From JTS-AC122 sp050246015 (GTDB lineage: Bacteria; Planctomycetota; Phycisphaerae; Phycisphaerales; UBA1924), in assembly GCA_050246015.1 (NCBI GenBank), contig JBFWWU010000001.1, forward strand, positions 310,001 to 374,000: a stretch of DNA of 64,000 nucleotides. The letters are read 5' to 3'. Shown piece after piece: positions 1 to 12,280 of this stretch. The position numbers and the translations under genes were made by a program. Within the stretch, counting starts at the first letter, position 1. The number at the start of each line of letters is the position of its first letter. A model generated the notes under the pieces. That model was not told where the DNA came from and searched no databases. It saw nothing but the letters and a program-made list of their open reading frames with translations.

Positions 1-509
1 CCCAGCATCGCCAGCGCCTCCGCCCCCGAGATCTGTTCAACCTGTATGTCCTCGTCCTCTTCCAGGTGCTGACCGACGTGCTCAAGACCCAGCGCGGCGA
101 ACGCGTACATCTTTTCATCGGTCAAGCCCGGCGTCGTATGAAACCACCCCAGGGGCGCAAGAGTTGCGGCCTTGTACCCGGTTTCTTCGATCAACTCCCG
201 CGCCGCGCACGACGCCGGGTCCTCCCCGTGTTCCAGCGTCCCGGCCGGAAACTCCACCAGCCGCACCCCCACCGCCACACGGTAGTTCCGGATCACCACC
301 ACGCGCCCGTCCGCCAGGATCGGCACGATCAGCACCGCGCCCGGATGTCGTACAACCTCGCGCTCGATCGTCTTCCCGTCGCGGCGCCGCACGTTCACCA
401 TCTCAAAGTCGAACTTGCGCCCCTTGTGGATCGTCCGCCGCGAAATCTCTTCGCTTCCGCCCGGCTCCGGCGACGTCGATTCCGCGCTACTGCGTGTTTC
501 CGGGGGCAT
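1..509 (-). CDS. Nudix hydrolase, ADP-ribose pyrophosphatase-like (3' end outside window)
   Basis: Reading leftwards from an ATG at 509, the frame stays open to the window edge, so the C-terminus is missing; about 169 residues are visible. A complete Nudix box is present: G-TLEHG-E, seven residues, then REL-x-EE-x-GY, which matches GX5EX7REUXEEXGU. Before it lies a beta-rich stretch (GAVLIVPIL, VVVIRNYR) and after it TPGLTDEKMYAF, an arrangement typical of the ADP-ribose and nucleoside-diphosphate-sugar pyrophosphatase branch. Those enzymes cleave NDP-X to NMP and X-phosphate with Mg2+ bound by the EE pair. The gene follows xseA on the same strand after about 50 bases and may be cotranscribed. 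The substrate cannot be decided from the sequence. Confidence 0.9.
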   Translation of the reverse strand, partial: MPPETRSSAESTSPEPGGSEEISRRTIHKGRKFDFEMVNVRRRDGKTIEREVVRHPGAVLIVPILADGRVVVIRNYRVAVGVRLVEFPAGTLEHGEDPASCAARELIEETGYKAATLAPLGWFHTTPGLTDEKMYAFAALGLEHVGQHLEEDEDIQVEQISGAEALAML

Positions 510-560
510 GGATCATCATACGTCCGGCGCCGCCGCCAACCCCCCCCACACCGGCCCCGC

Positions 561-2237
561 TCACGATTTTCCGAACAGGTGCATCTGGTCCGGCGGCTCC
601 TGCTTGCCGCGACGGGATCGGGGGGCGCGCGACTCCAGCCGCGCCGTCGCCTGCGCCGCCGCTGACTCCGACACCGGACCCCGGCTCGAACTCCCTCCCA
701 CGATCGACGTGAACGAACCGTCGGCGACCAGCGTGCGGACCTCCATGCCCGGCCGCACCGCCGCCGCGGACTTCACCGCTTCCCCCCCCGGCGCGAGCGT
801 CATCGAATATCCCCGGCGCAGCACGCTCACAGGCCCCACCAGGTCCAGCGCACGGTCCATCGCATCCAACTCCGCCGCGGTTCGCGCCGTCAGCACCGCG
901 CCCGCGCGACTCAACCGCTGCGCGAGGGATTCGACGCGGCTTCCCCGCATCACGCCCGACATCGCCGCGCGCAGCCGGGCCTCCGCTCGCTCCACCCCCG
1001 CGGCCCGGCGCGCCAGCACGTCCCCCGGCCGGTGCGCGTCCAGGGCCCCCGACACCCGCTCGACGCGGATCGTTCGTGTGTGCATCGCCGCGGCCACGGC
1101 CCGGGCCAGGTGGCGCGACGTGCCGTCCACGTGGTCGCGGGCCCGCTCGATGAGTTGCTCGGGGTGCGCGATGCACCCCGATCGCGCGAGCGCCTCGAGC
1201 CGCCGCCGCATGTCACGACCCAGTCGCGCCGTCATGGCCGTCAGCCGCTGCGACGCCCGGTCGATCTGCTCGCGCAGCGCCGACGAATCGGGAGTCAGCC
1301 GCATGGCCGCCTGCGTCGGCGTGGCGCACCGCTCATCCGCGACCAGTTCGGCGATCGTCGTGTCCGTCTCGTGACCGATCGCCGCCACGACCGGCACCGC
1401 GCACCTCACCACCGCCTCGGCCAGCCCGGGATCGTTGAACGCCCACAGGTCTTCCATCGACCCGCCGCCTCGTGTCAGCAGCACCGCGTCCGCGCCAATC
1501 TCGGCGTGCCGCGCACTGACCCATCGCACCGCCCGTGCGATCTCCGCCGCCGACCCCTCTCCCTGCACGCGAACATCGATCAGCGCGACCTCCACCGCCG
1601 GGCATCGCCGCCGCACGGTGTTCAGCACATCCTGCAGCGCCGCGCTCGTTCGGCTCGTCACGACAGCGATCCGCCGCGGGAACGTCGGGAGCGGGCGCTT
1701 CCGCCCCGCCTCAAACCATCCTTTCGCCCGGAGGTCATCGCACAGGCGCCGGAACTCCAGATCCAGCGCACCCGCCCCCACCGGCTCCATCTTTTCAACG
1801 TAGAACTGCGCGCGCCCCTGCTTCGCGAAAAACTCGACACGCCCCGTCGCCACGACCTCCTGCCCATTCTTCGCCGAAAACCGAACCGACCTCGCCGCGC
1901 TCGCGAACATCACGCAACTCACGACCGTCTCCGCGTCCTTGAGGTTGAAGTACCAGTGCGTGCGGTTGTTGAACCCGCTGATCTCGCCGACCACCCTCAC
2001 CCGCGACGGCATCGATGCCCGCAGCGCCGCGTCGATCATCGCGCCAAGCTGCGAGACCGTGATCGGACGATCATCCGCCGACCCCGCCTGCCCAGGTCTC
2101 CCGGCCCCGCCTTCGCCCTCACCGCCCGGCGCCCCCGCGCCCACGGAGCCCGCCTCGCCGTCCCGCGGCGCGCCGAACAGCGAGCCCGCCTCGCGCTTCG
2201 CCGCCATCTTGCTCGGATCAAACTCCGGTCGCTGCAT
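561..2237 (-). CDS. xseA: exodeoxyribonuclease VII large subunit
   Basis: About 558 residues. ExoVII degrades single-stranded DNA to short oligonucleotides in both directions; the large subunit is catalytic and binds many small XseB subunits. The N-terminal OB fold is clear (ITVSQLGAMIDAALR, VVGEISGFNNRTHWYFNLKD). The nuclease core shows RIAVVTSRTSAALQDVL, the glycine-rich GGGSMEDLWAFND, AIGHETDTTIAELVAD and RCATPTQAA. A long helical C-terminal region rich in Arg and Ala follows. I chose the ATG at 2237 because GGGGAAGAAAGG precedes it at good spacing; an in-frame upstream ATG at 2273 lacks this. The first 45 or so residues are a low-complexity Gly/Ala/Glu extension absent from enterobacterial XseA. 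No xseB is visible in the window. Confidence 0.95.
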   Translation of the reverse strand: MQRPEFDPSKMAAKREAGSLFGAPRDGEAGSVGAGAPGGEGEGGAGRPGQAGSADDRPITVSQLGAMIDAALRASMPSRVRVVGEISGFNNRTHWYFNLKDAETVVSCVMFASAARSVRFSAKNGQEVVATGRVEFFAKQGRAQFYVEKMEPVGAGALDLEFRRLCDDLRAKGWFEAGRKRPLPTFPRRIAVVTSRTSAALQDVLNTVRRRCPAVEVALIDVRVQGEGSAAEIARAVRWVSARHAEIGADAVLLTRGGGSMEDLWAFNDPGLAEAVVRCAVPVVAAIGHETDTTIAELVADERCATPTQAAMRLTPDSSALREQIDRASQRLTAMTARLGRDMRRRLEALARSGCIAHPEQLIERARDHVDGTSRHLARAVAAAMHTRTIRVERVSGALDAHRPGDVLARRAAGVERAEARLRAAMSGVMRGSRVESLAQRLSRAGAVLTARTAAELDAMDRALDLVGPVSVLRRGYSMTLAPGGEAVKSAAAVRPGMEVRTLVADGSFTSIVGGSSSRGPVSESAAAQATARLESRAPRSRRGKQEPPDQMHLFGKS

Positions 2238-2279
2238 ACGCCTTTCTTCCCCGCGCCGCGCCGTGACGCGCACCGCCCC

Positions 2280-2717
2280 TCACTCGATCGCCGGCAGCCC
2301 CTGCATCGCCCGCAGGTACATGATCTGCCCGACGTGGTACGAATCGTGCGGGAGGTGGTACCGGATCCGCGACAGGTCGCCTGCCGGGTCGGCGATCACG
2401 CTCCGGATCTGCTCCTGCAGCGACGCAAAGCGCTCGCGCGCCGCCCGCCAACCGGCCTCGGTCACTTCCAGCGGCCCCTCGAAGTTTCGCCGCTCCACTT
2501 CGTCCGACGTTGGCCTCTGGCCCCGCAGCGTGCGCAGCGAGTGCTCTCGCCAGAAACTCATGTGATTGACGATCGACCAGATCGAGTGACGGCCCGGCCC
2601 GGGCGTCCACGCCGCCTGCTCCGGCGTCAGTCCGTCGATCGCCTTCGACCACGGCGCATACCACAATCCCTCGTCCCACGCACCGTCCCACCACGCCAGT
2701 AGATCGATCTCGTGCAT
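2280..2717 (-). CDS. DinB-family protein
   Basis: 145 residues, the usual size for the DinB/YfiT-like four-helix bundle family. The metal-binding His triad is visible as His52 (in NHMSFW) and His124 and His128 (in HDSYHVGQ). These proteins bind a divalent metal such as Zn or Ni, and many act as thiol-dependent S-transferases, but the substrate of this member cannot be predicted. The gene lies 42 bases upstream of xseA on the same strand. Trp-rich N-terminal residues (LLAWWDGAWDEGLWY) are typical of the family. Exact function unknown. Confidence 0.85.
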   Translation of the reverse strand: MHEIDLLAWWDGAWDEGLWYAPWSKAIDGLTPEQAAWTPGPGRHSIWSIVNHMSFWREHSLRTLRGQRPTSDEVERRNFEGPLEVTEAGWRAARERFASLQEQIRSVIADPAGDLSRIRYHLPHDSYHVGQIMYLRAMQGLPAIE

Positions 2718-2807
2718 CGGCTTTCTCCGCTGGGCTCAGGCGCATTGTTCGCTCCCTCGCCGCGCGGATCGATCACCGGGCATCTCCGACTTGTGCTCGC
2801 TCCCCAC

Positions 2808-5069
2808 CTAGGCCGCGCACCGCCGCTCCGTGCGCCACCGCTCCACCTCGCGGATCAGCCGCATCCGATCGACCGGCTTGGTCAAAAACGCGTCGCACCC
2901 CGCGTCGAGGCACTTGCGGTCATCCCCGTCCATCGCGTGCGCCGTCAGCGCCACGATCGCCCCCGCGTACCCGCGCCGCCTCAGTTCTCGCGTCGCTTCA
3001 TACCCATCCATGACCGGCATCTGCATGTCCATCAGGATCACGTCAAACGCCCCGCCTCTCGTGCACGCCTCCCAGGCCTTGTCCACCCCGATCTGCCCGT
3101 TCTCCGCGTGCTCCACCGTCGCGCCGGCCTTGTTCAGGAACATCGTCAGCAGCCGCTGGTTGTCCACCCCGTCCTCCACCAGCAGCACCCGCGCCGAGGT
3201 CGTGGTCACTTGCCTTGACGCCGCGGGCTTCGCCGCCGACATCGCCACGCTCTCACCGCTGTGCACCGCGCCCGCCGCCGCCACCAGCAGCGTGAACCGG
3301 CTCCCCACCCCCGCCTCGCTCTCCACCAGCACGTCGCCCCCCAGCGCCTCGGCGATGTGCCTGGTGATGCACAGCCCAAGCCCCGTCCCACCGAACCGGC
3401 GCGACGTCGTCTCGTCGGCCTGACTGAACGGCTTGAACAGCCTCCCGACCTGCTCCGGCGTCATGCCGATCCCCGTATCCGTCACCGTCACACGCAGCAT
3501 CGACGACCCCGCGTCATGCCCCAGCACCACTCGAACCTCGCCCGCGTCCGTGAACTTGATCGCGTTCGACACCAGGTTCAGCACCGCCTGCCGGAACCGC
3601 ATCGGATCCGTCTCGATCGCCGATGGAATCGGCCCGGCGATGTCAACGCTCAACCGGATCCGCTTCTCCGCCGCCCGCAGGTTCATGATCGACACCACCT
3701 CGGCCAGCACCTGCGCCGGCGAACACGCCAGCCGCTCGAACGCCATCTCCCCCGCTTCGATCTTCGACAGGTCCAGCAGGTCATTAATCAGTTGCAGCAG
3801 GTGCTGCCCGCTCGCCCGGATCGTGTTGATCGCCGCCACCCGCTCCGTCTGCGACGTCGATTGATCCATCAGCAGATCCGAGAACCCGATGATCGCGGTC
3901 ATCGGCGTCCGGATCTCGTGGCTCATGTTCGCCAGGAACGAACTCTTGGCCTCCGTCGCCGCCACCGCCTGCGCCGACGCCTCACGCAGCGCCCGCTCCT
4001 TCCCGTGAAGTTTCAGCGTCAAACGCAGCAGCAGTCCGATGGTCAGCGCCGCGATCCCCATCGTCCCGATGATCCCCGAGCGCAGCAGCCGGGCGCTCGT
4101 CACGCCGCGACGCACCCAGTCCGCGTCCGCCAGCAGCATCACGTGAATCCCCCCGTTGTCGATCGTCCGCATCGACGCCAGCGAGTACACCCCCACGTAC
4201 CGCTCCCCGATCTGCGTGAACACGTGATCCGTCGATCGCCTCGTCAGCGGCTCAACCGTCGTGCGGACCGTGTCGGTCGGGATCGGTGGCGCCAGACGCC
4301 CGGAGTTCAGAGCCTCGGAGAAATACTCACCCCGGTCTCCCACGAAGTACGCCCCGGCCGTCTGTCCCCCGACCCGCCTGCCTTCCACCAGCGCGCTGAG
4401 CCGTTCAAACCGAAGACGCGTGCTGATCACCCCGACCTTCTTCCCGCTCGCGCCGTCGTGCACCGGCTCGGTGTACGCCACCGAAAGCCCCGATGAATCA
4501 AAGAACGCCGGCGTGATGTCGCACGTCGTCTGAAACTCCAGCGCGGACTCGTTTCGTTCGTTCCGCACGCACTTCTGGATGATCTCGCGCCCCTCGAAAC
4601 TCATGTTCAGGATCTTCCCCACACGGTTCGGCGCGATCGCCTGCCCCGACGCATACACCGTGTTGATCGCCAGGATCTTGCCCGATGCGTCAAACAGCGC
4701 GATCGCGTCGATCTCCGTGGAACTCGTGATCGCCCGATTCGCCACGTTCGTCAGCACGTCGGTATTGCCCGCCGCCAGCGCCGCCACGACCGCCGGGTCG
4801 CTCGCCAGTTTCTTCGTCCGCTCCACCGCCGGGCTGACGACCCGCACGATGTCTTCCCGCAGCGCCTTGCCCGCGTCGGCGAGCGTCTCCACCGCCGCCG
4901 CGTCCACCCGGTCGCCCTTCGTCGGCGGCGTCGCCGCCGTCCACGCCCCGACGGCAATGAACACCGCCCCCGCCGCGATGCACCCCCACGCGGCGCACAG
5001 GCCAAGCCCGCCAAAGGGAAAACCCGACCCCCTCGCCGTCGTGTCTGCCGATTTCGTGGAACGCGCCAT
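2808..5069 (-). CDS. hybrid sensor histidine kinase with C-terminal receiver domain
   Basis: 753 residues. An N-terminal membrane segment (about 24-46) is followed by a periplasmic region of about 300 residues that looks like a Cache-type sensor (ALFDASGKILAINTVYASG, GEYFSEALNSGRL). A second membrane segment (around 335-355, GIIGTMGIAALTIGLLL) leads into the kinase. The H-box MSHEIRTPMTAIIGFSD carries the phospho-accepting His, and NLVSNAIKFTD, DTGIGM and GGTGLGL form the ATP-binding N, G1 and G2 boxes. The C-terminus is a receiver domain (VLLVEDGVDNQ, the phospho-Asp in LMDMQMPVMDG, LTAHA, TKPVD). No separate response regulator or output domain is nearby, so phosphate probably passes to an unlinked Hpt protein. 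GGAAGAGAGAACC before the ATG supports this start. Confidence 0.93.
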   Translation of the reverse strand: MARSTKSADTTARGSGFPFGGLGLCAAWGCIAAGAVFIAVGAWTAATPPTKGDRVDAAAVETLADAGKALREDIVRVVSPAVERTKKLASDPAVVAALAAGNTDVLTNVANRAITSSTEIDAIALFDASGKILAINTVYASGQAIAPNRVGKILNMSFEGREIIQKCVRNERNESALEFQTTCDITPAFFDSSGLSVAYTEPVHDGASGKKVGVISTRLRFERLSALVEGRRVGGQTAGAYFVGDRGEYFSEALNSGRLAPPIPTDTVRTTVEPLTRRSTDHVFTQIGERYVGVYSLASMRTIDNGGIHVMLLADADWVRRGVTSARLLRSGIIGTMGIAALTIGLLLRLTLKLHGKERALREASAQAVAATEAKSSFLANMSHEIRTPMTAIIGFSDLLMDQSTSQTERVAAINTIRASGQHLLQLINDLLDLSKIEAGEMAFERLACSPAQVLAEVVSIMNLRAAEKRIRLSVDIAGPIPSAIETDPMRFRQAVLNLVSNAIKFTDAGEVRVVLGHDAGSSMLRVTVTDTGIGMTPEQVGRLFKPFSQADETTSRRFGGTGLGLCITRHIAEALGGDVLVESEAGVGSRFTLLVAAAGAVHSGESVAMSAAKPAASRQVTTTSARVLLVEDGVDNQRLLTMFLNKAGATVEHAENGQIGVDKAWEACTRGGAFDVILMDMQMPVMDGYEATRELRRRGYAGAIVALTAHAMDGDDRKCLDAGCDAFLTKPVDRMRLIREVERWRTERRCAA

Positions 5070-5198
5070 GGTTCTCTCTTCCAGGACTTTCTTTCGATGT
5101 CACTGGAAGACCTATCGGCTGACTGTCATCCCGACGCCACCGGCGCGCCCGCACACCCCGCGCTTATTAGGGTCGCGAGGCGTTATCGGATCTCGGCA

Positions 5199-7919
<2,721 letters not shown>

Positions 7920-8174
7920 GGTTTCACTCCGATCGTGCTGGTCCTCCCGCTCCGATCAGTATGCAACCCGCGCGCCATCGCCGCACGCCCTCTGCACACT
8001 CCGCGCACGCGCGTTCGCTGACAGTTCGGCCAAACCCTGCCGAATTGACATGTGCCGACATATCTGAGCCGCGGTGCGCACGCACCCGGTCTTGGGAGCC
8101 GCCCATACGCCCAAGCGTACTCACGACCGACCGCGCGCGCGGTGCGCCTCAGACGGATCGACCTACTCACGCTC

Positions 8175-9239
8175 CTAGTACGCTTCTTCCATTCCCCAAT
8201 CAACGCCGTGCAGCCCGAGCTGTGTCCATTGCTGATTGCCCCACTCCACATACTCCTGAGGGGCGCCAGAGCGTGTCGGCGGCTCCCACGAGAGTTCGGG
8301 CACGTACAGCATCTGCACGCCGATTCGTGTGCCGCTGTTCGGATCCCACCCGTTGTTGCAATCCCGGCTCGTCCTCTCGTTCACCGACGTGTCCGCGAAC
8401 AGGATCGGCTGCGTCACCTCCGGATACGCGTAGAACAAACTCCTCTTCTGATGATGCCCGTAGTTGTCGTACATCATCGCCTTGTTCTGCGGGAACGACA
8501 CCTCCGAATACTTCCGCTTCCCCAGCCGTGTGTTGGCGTTGCCCGTGTTGTACCACCGGTGCCCCATCGCCGCCTGCGAAATCGTCGGCGCCACGGCGGT
8601 GCCCCGGTCCGCCGAGTAATACGACGGCGGCAGCGTGTACGAACTGCTGTACGGCCAGCGCTTCTCGCTGTTGGTCATCCCCCCCGGCCTCTCCGCCAAC
8701 GCCCAGAACGGCCCGTTCGGATCACCCGGAACCTGCACCACCGCGTCCTGCCATAGGTTCCTCACCCGATCGCCCGGGCACGCCACCATCTTCTCCGGCA
8801 GCCGCTGCTGGAGATAATCGTTGAGCACCAGGTGGCTGTACAAAATGTGCGGGATCCACACCGGAATCTGATTGATATCCCGCCGGTCCGCGCGATGCCG
8901 CAGGATCGCCACCGCCTGGTTCGCCGCCGCCTGGTTGTCGGTCCCCGCCGCCGGGAACGAGTACGGATCGTCCGAATCCGGCGCCACGTCCCGCATCGTG
9001 TACGCCACGCCGCCGCGCCACGTAAACGACGCCATGTTGTCCTTGAAATCCGACGCGTAGTTCTGGTACGCGATGCCGAACTGATGCAGGTTCGACTGGC
9101 ACACGGCCTTTCGCCCCGCCTGCCGCGCCTCGCCCAGCGCAGGCAGCAGAATCGCCACCAGCAGCGCGATCACCGCGATGACCACGAGAACTTCAATGAG
9201 CGTAAACCCGCGACACCGACCGCGACCGTAAGCGTTCAT
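8175..9239 (-). CDS. prepilin-like secreted protein with N-methylation leader (planctomycete type)
   Basis: 354 residues. The N-terminus is a class III prepilin leader: a short basic stretch ending in RGFTLIEVLVVIAVIALLVA, with prepilin peptidase cleavage expected between G and F and methylation of the Phe. The hydrophobic helix is followed by LPALGEARQAGRKAVCQSNLHQFGIAYQNYA, the pattern of the large DUF1559-like pseudopilin families of planctomycetes. The remaining 300 residues form a soluble domain rich in Trp, Tyr and Asn. It stands alone between clpB and rpsP, with no secretion ATPase or other pilus genes nearby. Planctomycete genomes carry many such genes and their function is largely unknown. 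Confidence 0.88.
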   Translation of the reverse strand: MNAYGRGRCRGFTLIEVLVVIAVIALLVAILLPALGEARQAGRKAVCQSNLHQFGIAYQNYASDFKDNMASFTWRGGVAYTMRDVAPDSDDPYSFPAAGTDNQAAANQAVAILRHRADRRDINQIPVWIPHILYSHLVLNDYLQQRLPEKMVACPGDRVRNLWQDAVVQVPGDPNGPFWALAERPGGMTNSEKRWPYSSSYTLPPSYYSADRGTAVAPTISQAAMGHRWYNTGNANTRLGKRKYSEVSFPQNKAMMYDNYGHHQKRSLFYAYPEVTQPILFADTSVNERTSRDCNNGWDPNSGTRIGVQMLYVPELSWEPPTRSGAPQEYVEWGNQQWTQLGLHGVDWGMEEAY

Positions 9240-9357
9240 GACTGGGCCCTCTTGATCGATGCGAAGAACTCGCTCGACCCTTGTTCCAAGAGGGGGGAAT
9301 CCCGTTAAAAGTCAGCATACAGACAGGCACCGGTCATGTCAATACCACTCCACGAAC

Positions 9358-9384
9358 AAAAAAACACCGCGGATCCCGCGGCGT
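9358..9384 (-). terminator. Rho-independent terminator after rpsP
   Basis: On the minus strand a 9-bp GC stem (ACGCCGCGG / CCGCGGTGT, one G-T pair) with a 3-base loop is followed directly by seven T residues. It starts 38 bases past the rpsP stop codon. Confidence 0.88.
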
Positions 9385-9422
9385 TCATTCGCTGATCATC
9401 TCAAACGAGCCAAGCCGCCCGC

Positions 9423-9776
9423 TCAACTCTTCTTCGCGTCCTTCGCCGCGGCCTCCGCCGCCGCCTTCTTCGCCAGCCCTGCCTGCCGCGCCTTCACGCG
9501 CCATGCACGCCGCGCTTTCCACGCCTCCCCGTCCACCAACTTCCGCTTGCTCAGCATGTCCATCATCGTGTCGCTCGGCTGCGCGCCCTGCGACAGCCAG
9601 TACTTCGCACGGTCCTCATCCAACTGCACCTGCTTCGATTCGTCCTTCGCGATCGGGTCATACCACCCCAGTTGCTCGATCACCTTCCCGTCACGCCGCG
9701 TCTGCTCGTCGATCACGTTGATCCGGAAAAACGGACGGTTCCGACGACCCATGCGCTGCATTCGAATGCGAACCAC
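9423..9776 (-). CDS. rpsP: 30S ribosomal protein S16
   Basis: 117 residues from a GTG at 9776, giving the usual S16 opening (M)VRIRMQRMGRRNRPFFRI. An in-frame ATG at 9848 would add 24 atypical residues and is rejected; GGAG lies 8 bases before the GTG. S16 binds early in 30S assembly near the 5' domain of 16S rRNA. The core covers about 80 residues (GWYDPIAKDE, DRAKYWLSQGAQPSDT). The C-terminus adds a basic Ala/Lys tail (KKAAAEAAAKDAKKS), common in longer S16 proteins. It is followed at once by a strong terminator, so it is probably transcribed alone, without the rimM-trmD-rplS partners usual elsewhere. Confidence 0.95.
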   Translation of the reverse strand: MVRIRMQRMGRRNRPFFRINVIDEQTRRDGKVIEQLGWYDPIAKDESKQVQLDEDRAKYWLSQGAQPSDTMMDMLSKRKLVDGEAWKARRAWRVKARQAGLAKKAAAEAAAKDAKKS

Positions 9777-10075
9777 GTCACCATCTCCATTGCCGGGTGA
9801 GCCGGCGAACCTGTCGATTTGGACTCGGGGCGACACGGGCACCCGCAAGACCCAACCCGCTCACTCGGGCTGAAAGTTTAGCCCGACTTCGCCGACTGAC
9901 AAGCACAGCTCGGAAATCGGTTAGCACCCAGGTTGCTCGCAGCCCCGGCGTGGACCGGCGTCCCGCCCGGGCGTGCAGGGCGGGTTCCACGGTTCTTCCT
10001 CTCTTCTGCCACCGACTCAGGGCTAGCACCCCGGAATACGAACACAATACAAAAATGACCTGCCTGTGTGACGAC

Positions 10076-10963
<888 letters not shown>

Positions 10964-10972
10964 CGTCCCCTC

Positions 10973-12280
10973 CTACGCCAGGGGCTTGGTAAAGACCTGC
11001 CGAATCACGATCGCCACCACGTTGAACACGAACAGCACCCCCAGCAGCACCAGGATCCCCGACGCCGCGATCTGGTGAAACTCCGTCTGCGGCCGACCCG
11101 TCCAGTTGAATATCTGCAGCGGTAGCGCCGCGAACGAGTCAAACAGATTCCTCGGCGTCTGCTGCACAAACACGAACGCCCCAGCCATCAACAGCGGCGC
11201 CGCTTCCCCGATCGCCCGGCTCATCGCCAGGATCGCCCCGGTCATGATCCCCGGGACACTCGACGGCAGCACGATCCGCCGGATCGTCTGCCACCTCGTG
11301 CACCCCAGCGCCAGCGCCCCTTCCCGCAGCGACTTCGGCACCGCCCGCAGCGCCTCGCGCGACGCGATGATCACCACCGGCAGGATCACCAGCCCAAGCG
11401 TCATCCCACCCGCGATGATCGACGTTCCGAACGGCAACTGAAAATAGAACGCGCCCGCCGGATCTCCGAACTGCAAGAAGTTCTTCGTCCGGTACTCCTT
11501 CACGTCCGCCGGCGCGAACGTCACCGCGCGAACCGCCTCTCCCTCCTCGCCCCCCTCGCCCCCCACGCCCGCCTCACCCGTCACGTTCAGCGTGATCGCC
11601 ACGGGCGTCACCTCGCGGAACTGCCCCTTGAGTTCCCTACCGTCCCTCAGCACAAACCGGTGCTCACGGACATACACGTCGCGCCGCTTCGCGATCTCCC
11701 CCACCGGAACAACCACATCCCCCTTCATCGGCACGACCAGTTCGATCTTCTCATCGTCCTCGTTCACCACCGAGCCCTTGACCACCTCCCCCGACCGGAG
11801 CGTCACCACCGCCATCAGGTCGTACATCGACGCGTTCGTCCCGCCGAACAGCCCGAACATCCGGGCAAACACGGTCAGCCCGATCACGCCGTACACGATC
11901 GACGGCACGCCCGCCAGGTTGCCGATGTTGATCTGCACGAACGAGTGCAGCATGCGCGCGACGCGGCGCCGCGGCTTGAACTCCTCCATCGCGATCGCCG
12001 TCGCCACGCCCAGCGGGATCGCGCTCACCGCCGCGACGCACACCAGCCAGACCGATCCCCACAGCGCGGACTTGATCCCCGCGCTCCCCGCGCGCCGCGA
12101 CGGGAACGAGTTGATGAACTCCCAGTCCAGATGCCTCCACCCGTCCCGCACGATCGAACTCAGCAGCGTGCACAGCACCGCGATGCTCAGCAGCGTCGCC
12201 AGGACGCACACCACGACGAACGCGCGATCGCGCAGTTTCCGCCCGCGCCGCGCCCTCCCCACGTTCGAGAGGTTCGTCAT
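10973..12280 (-). CDS. pstA: phosphate ABC transporter permease PstA with large insertion
   Basis: 435 residues, against about 290 for ordinary PstA. The ATG at 12280 overlaps the pstC stop by four bases (ATGA); an in-frame ATG further upstream at 12430 lies inside pstC and is rejected. The permease parts are standard: a membrane helix at 20-42, VPSIVYGVIGLTVFA, the EAA loop EALRAVPKSLREGALALGCTRW, and AMSRAIGEAAPLLM. Between about residues 148 and 275 there is an extra hydrophilic domain with two similar units, one opening TLRSGEVVKGSVV and one opening VLRDGRELKGQF, joined by a Gly/Glu-rich stretch. The unit shape (dG+x+xG, then beta strands) suggests a small beta-barrel, which is my inference. 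The insertion falls between membrane helices. Confidence 0.95.
   Translation of the reverse strand: MTNLSNVGRARRGRKLRDRAFVVVCVLATLLSIAVLCTLLSSIVRDGWRHLDWEFINSFPSRRAGSAGIKSALWGSVWLVCVAAVSAIPLGVATAIAMEEFKPRRRVARMLHSFVQINIGNLAGVPSIVYGVIGLTVFARMFGLFGGTNASMYDLMAVVTLRSGEVVKGSVVNEDDEKIELVVPMKGDVVVPVGEIAKRRDVYVREHRFVLRDGRELKGQFREVTPVAITLNVTGEAGVGGEGGEEGEAVRAVTFAPADVKEYRTKNFLQFGDPAGAFYFQLPFGTSIIAGGMTLGLVILPVVIIASREALRAVPKSLREGALALGCTRWQTIRRIVLPSSVPGIMTGAILAMSRAIGEAAPLLMAGAFVFVQQTPRNLFDSFAALPLQIFNWTGRPQTEFHQIAASGILVLLGVLFVFNVVAIVIRQVFTKPLA

Noticed and set aside
7920..8174. CIRCE or heat-shock operator before clpB
   Set aside because: No TTAGCACTC-N9-GAGTGCTAA-like sequence is present, and no convincing -35/-10 pair.
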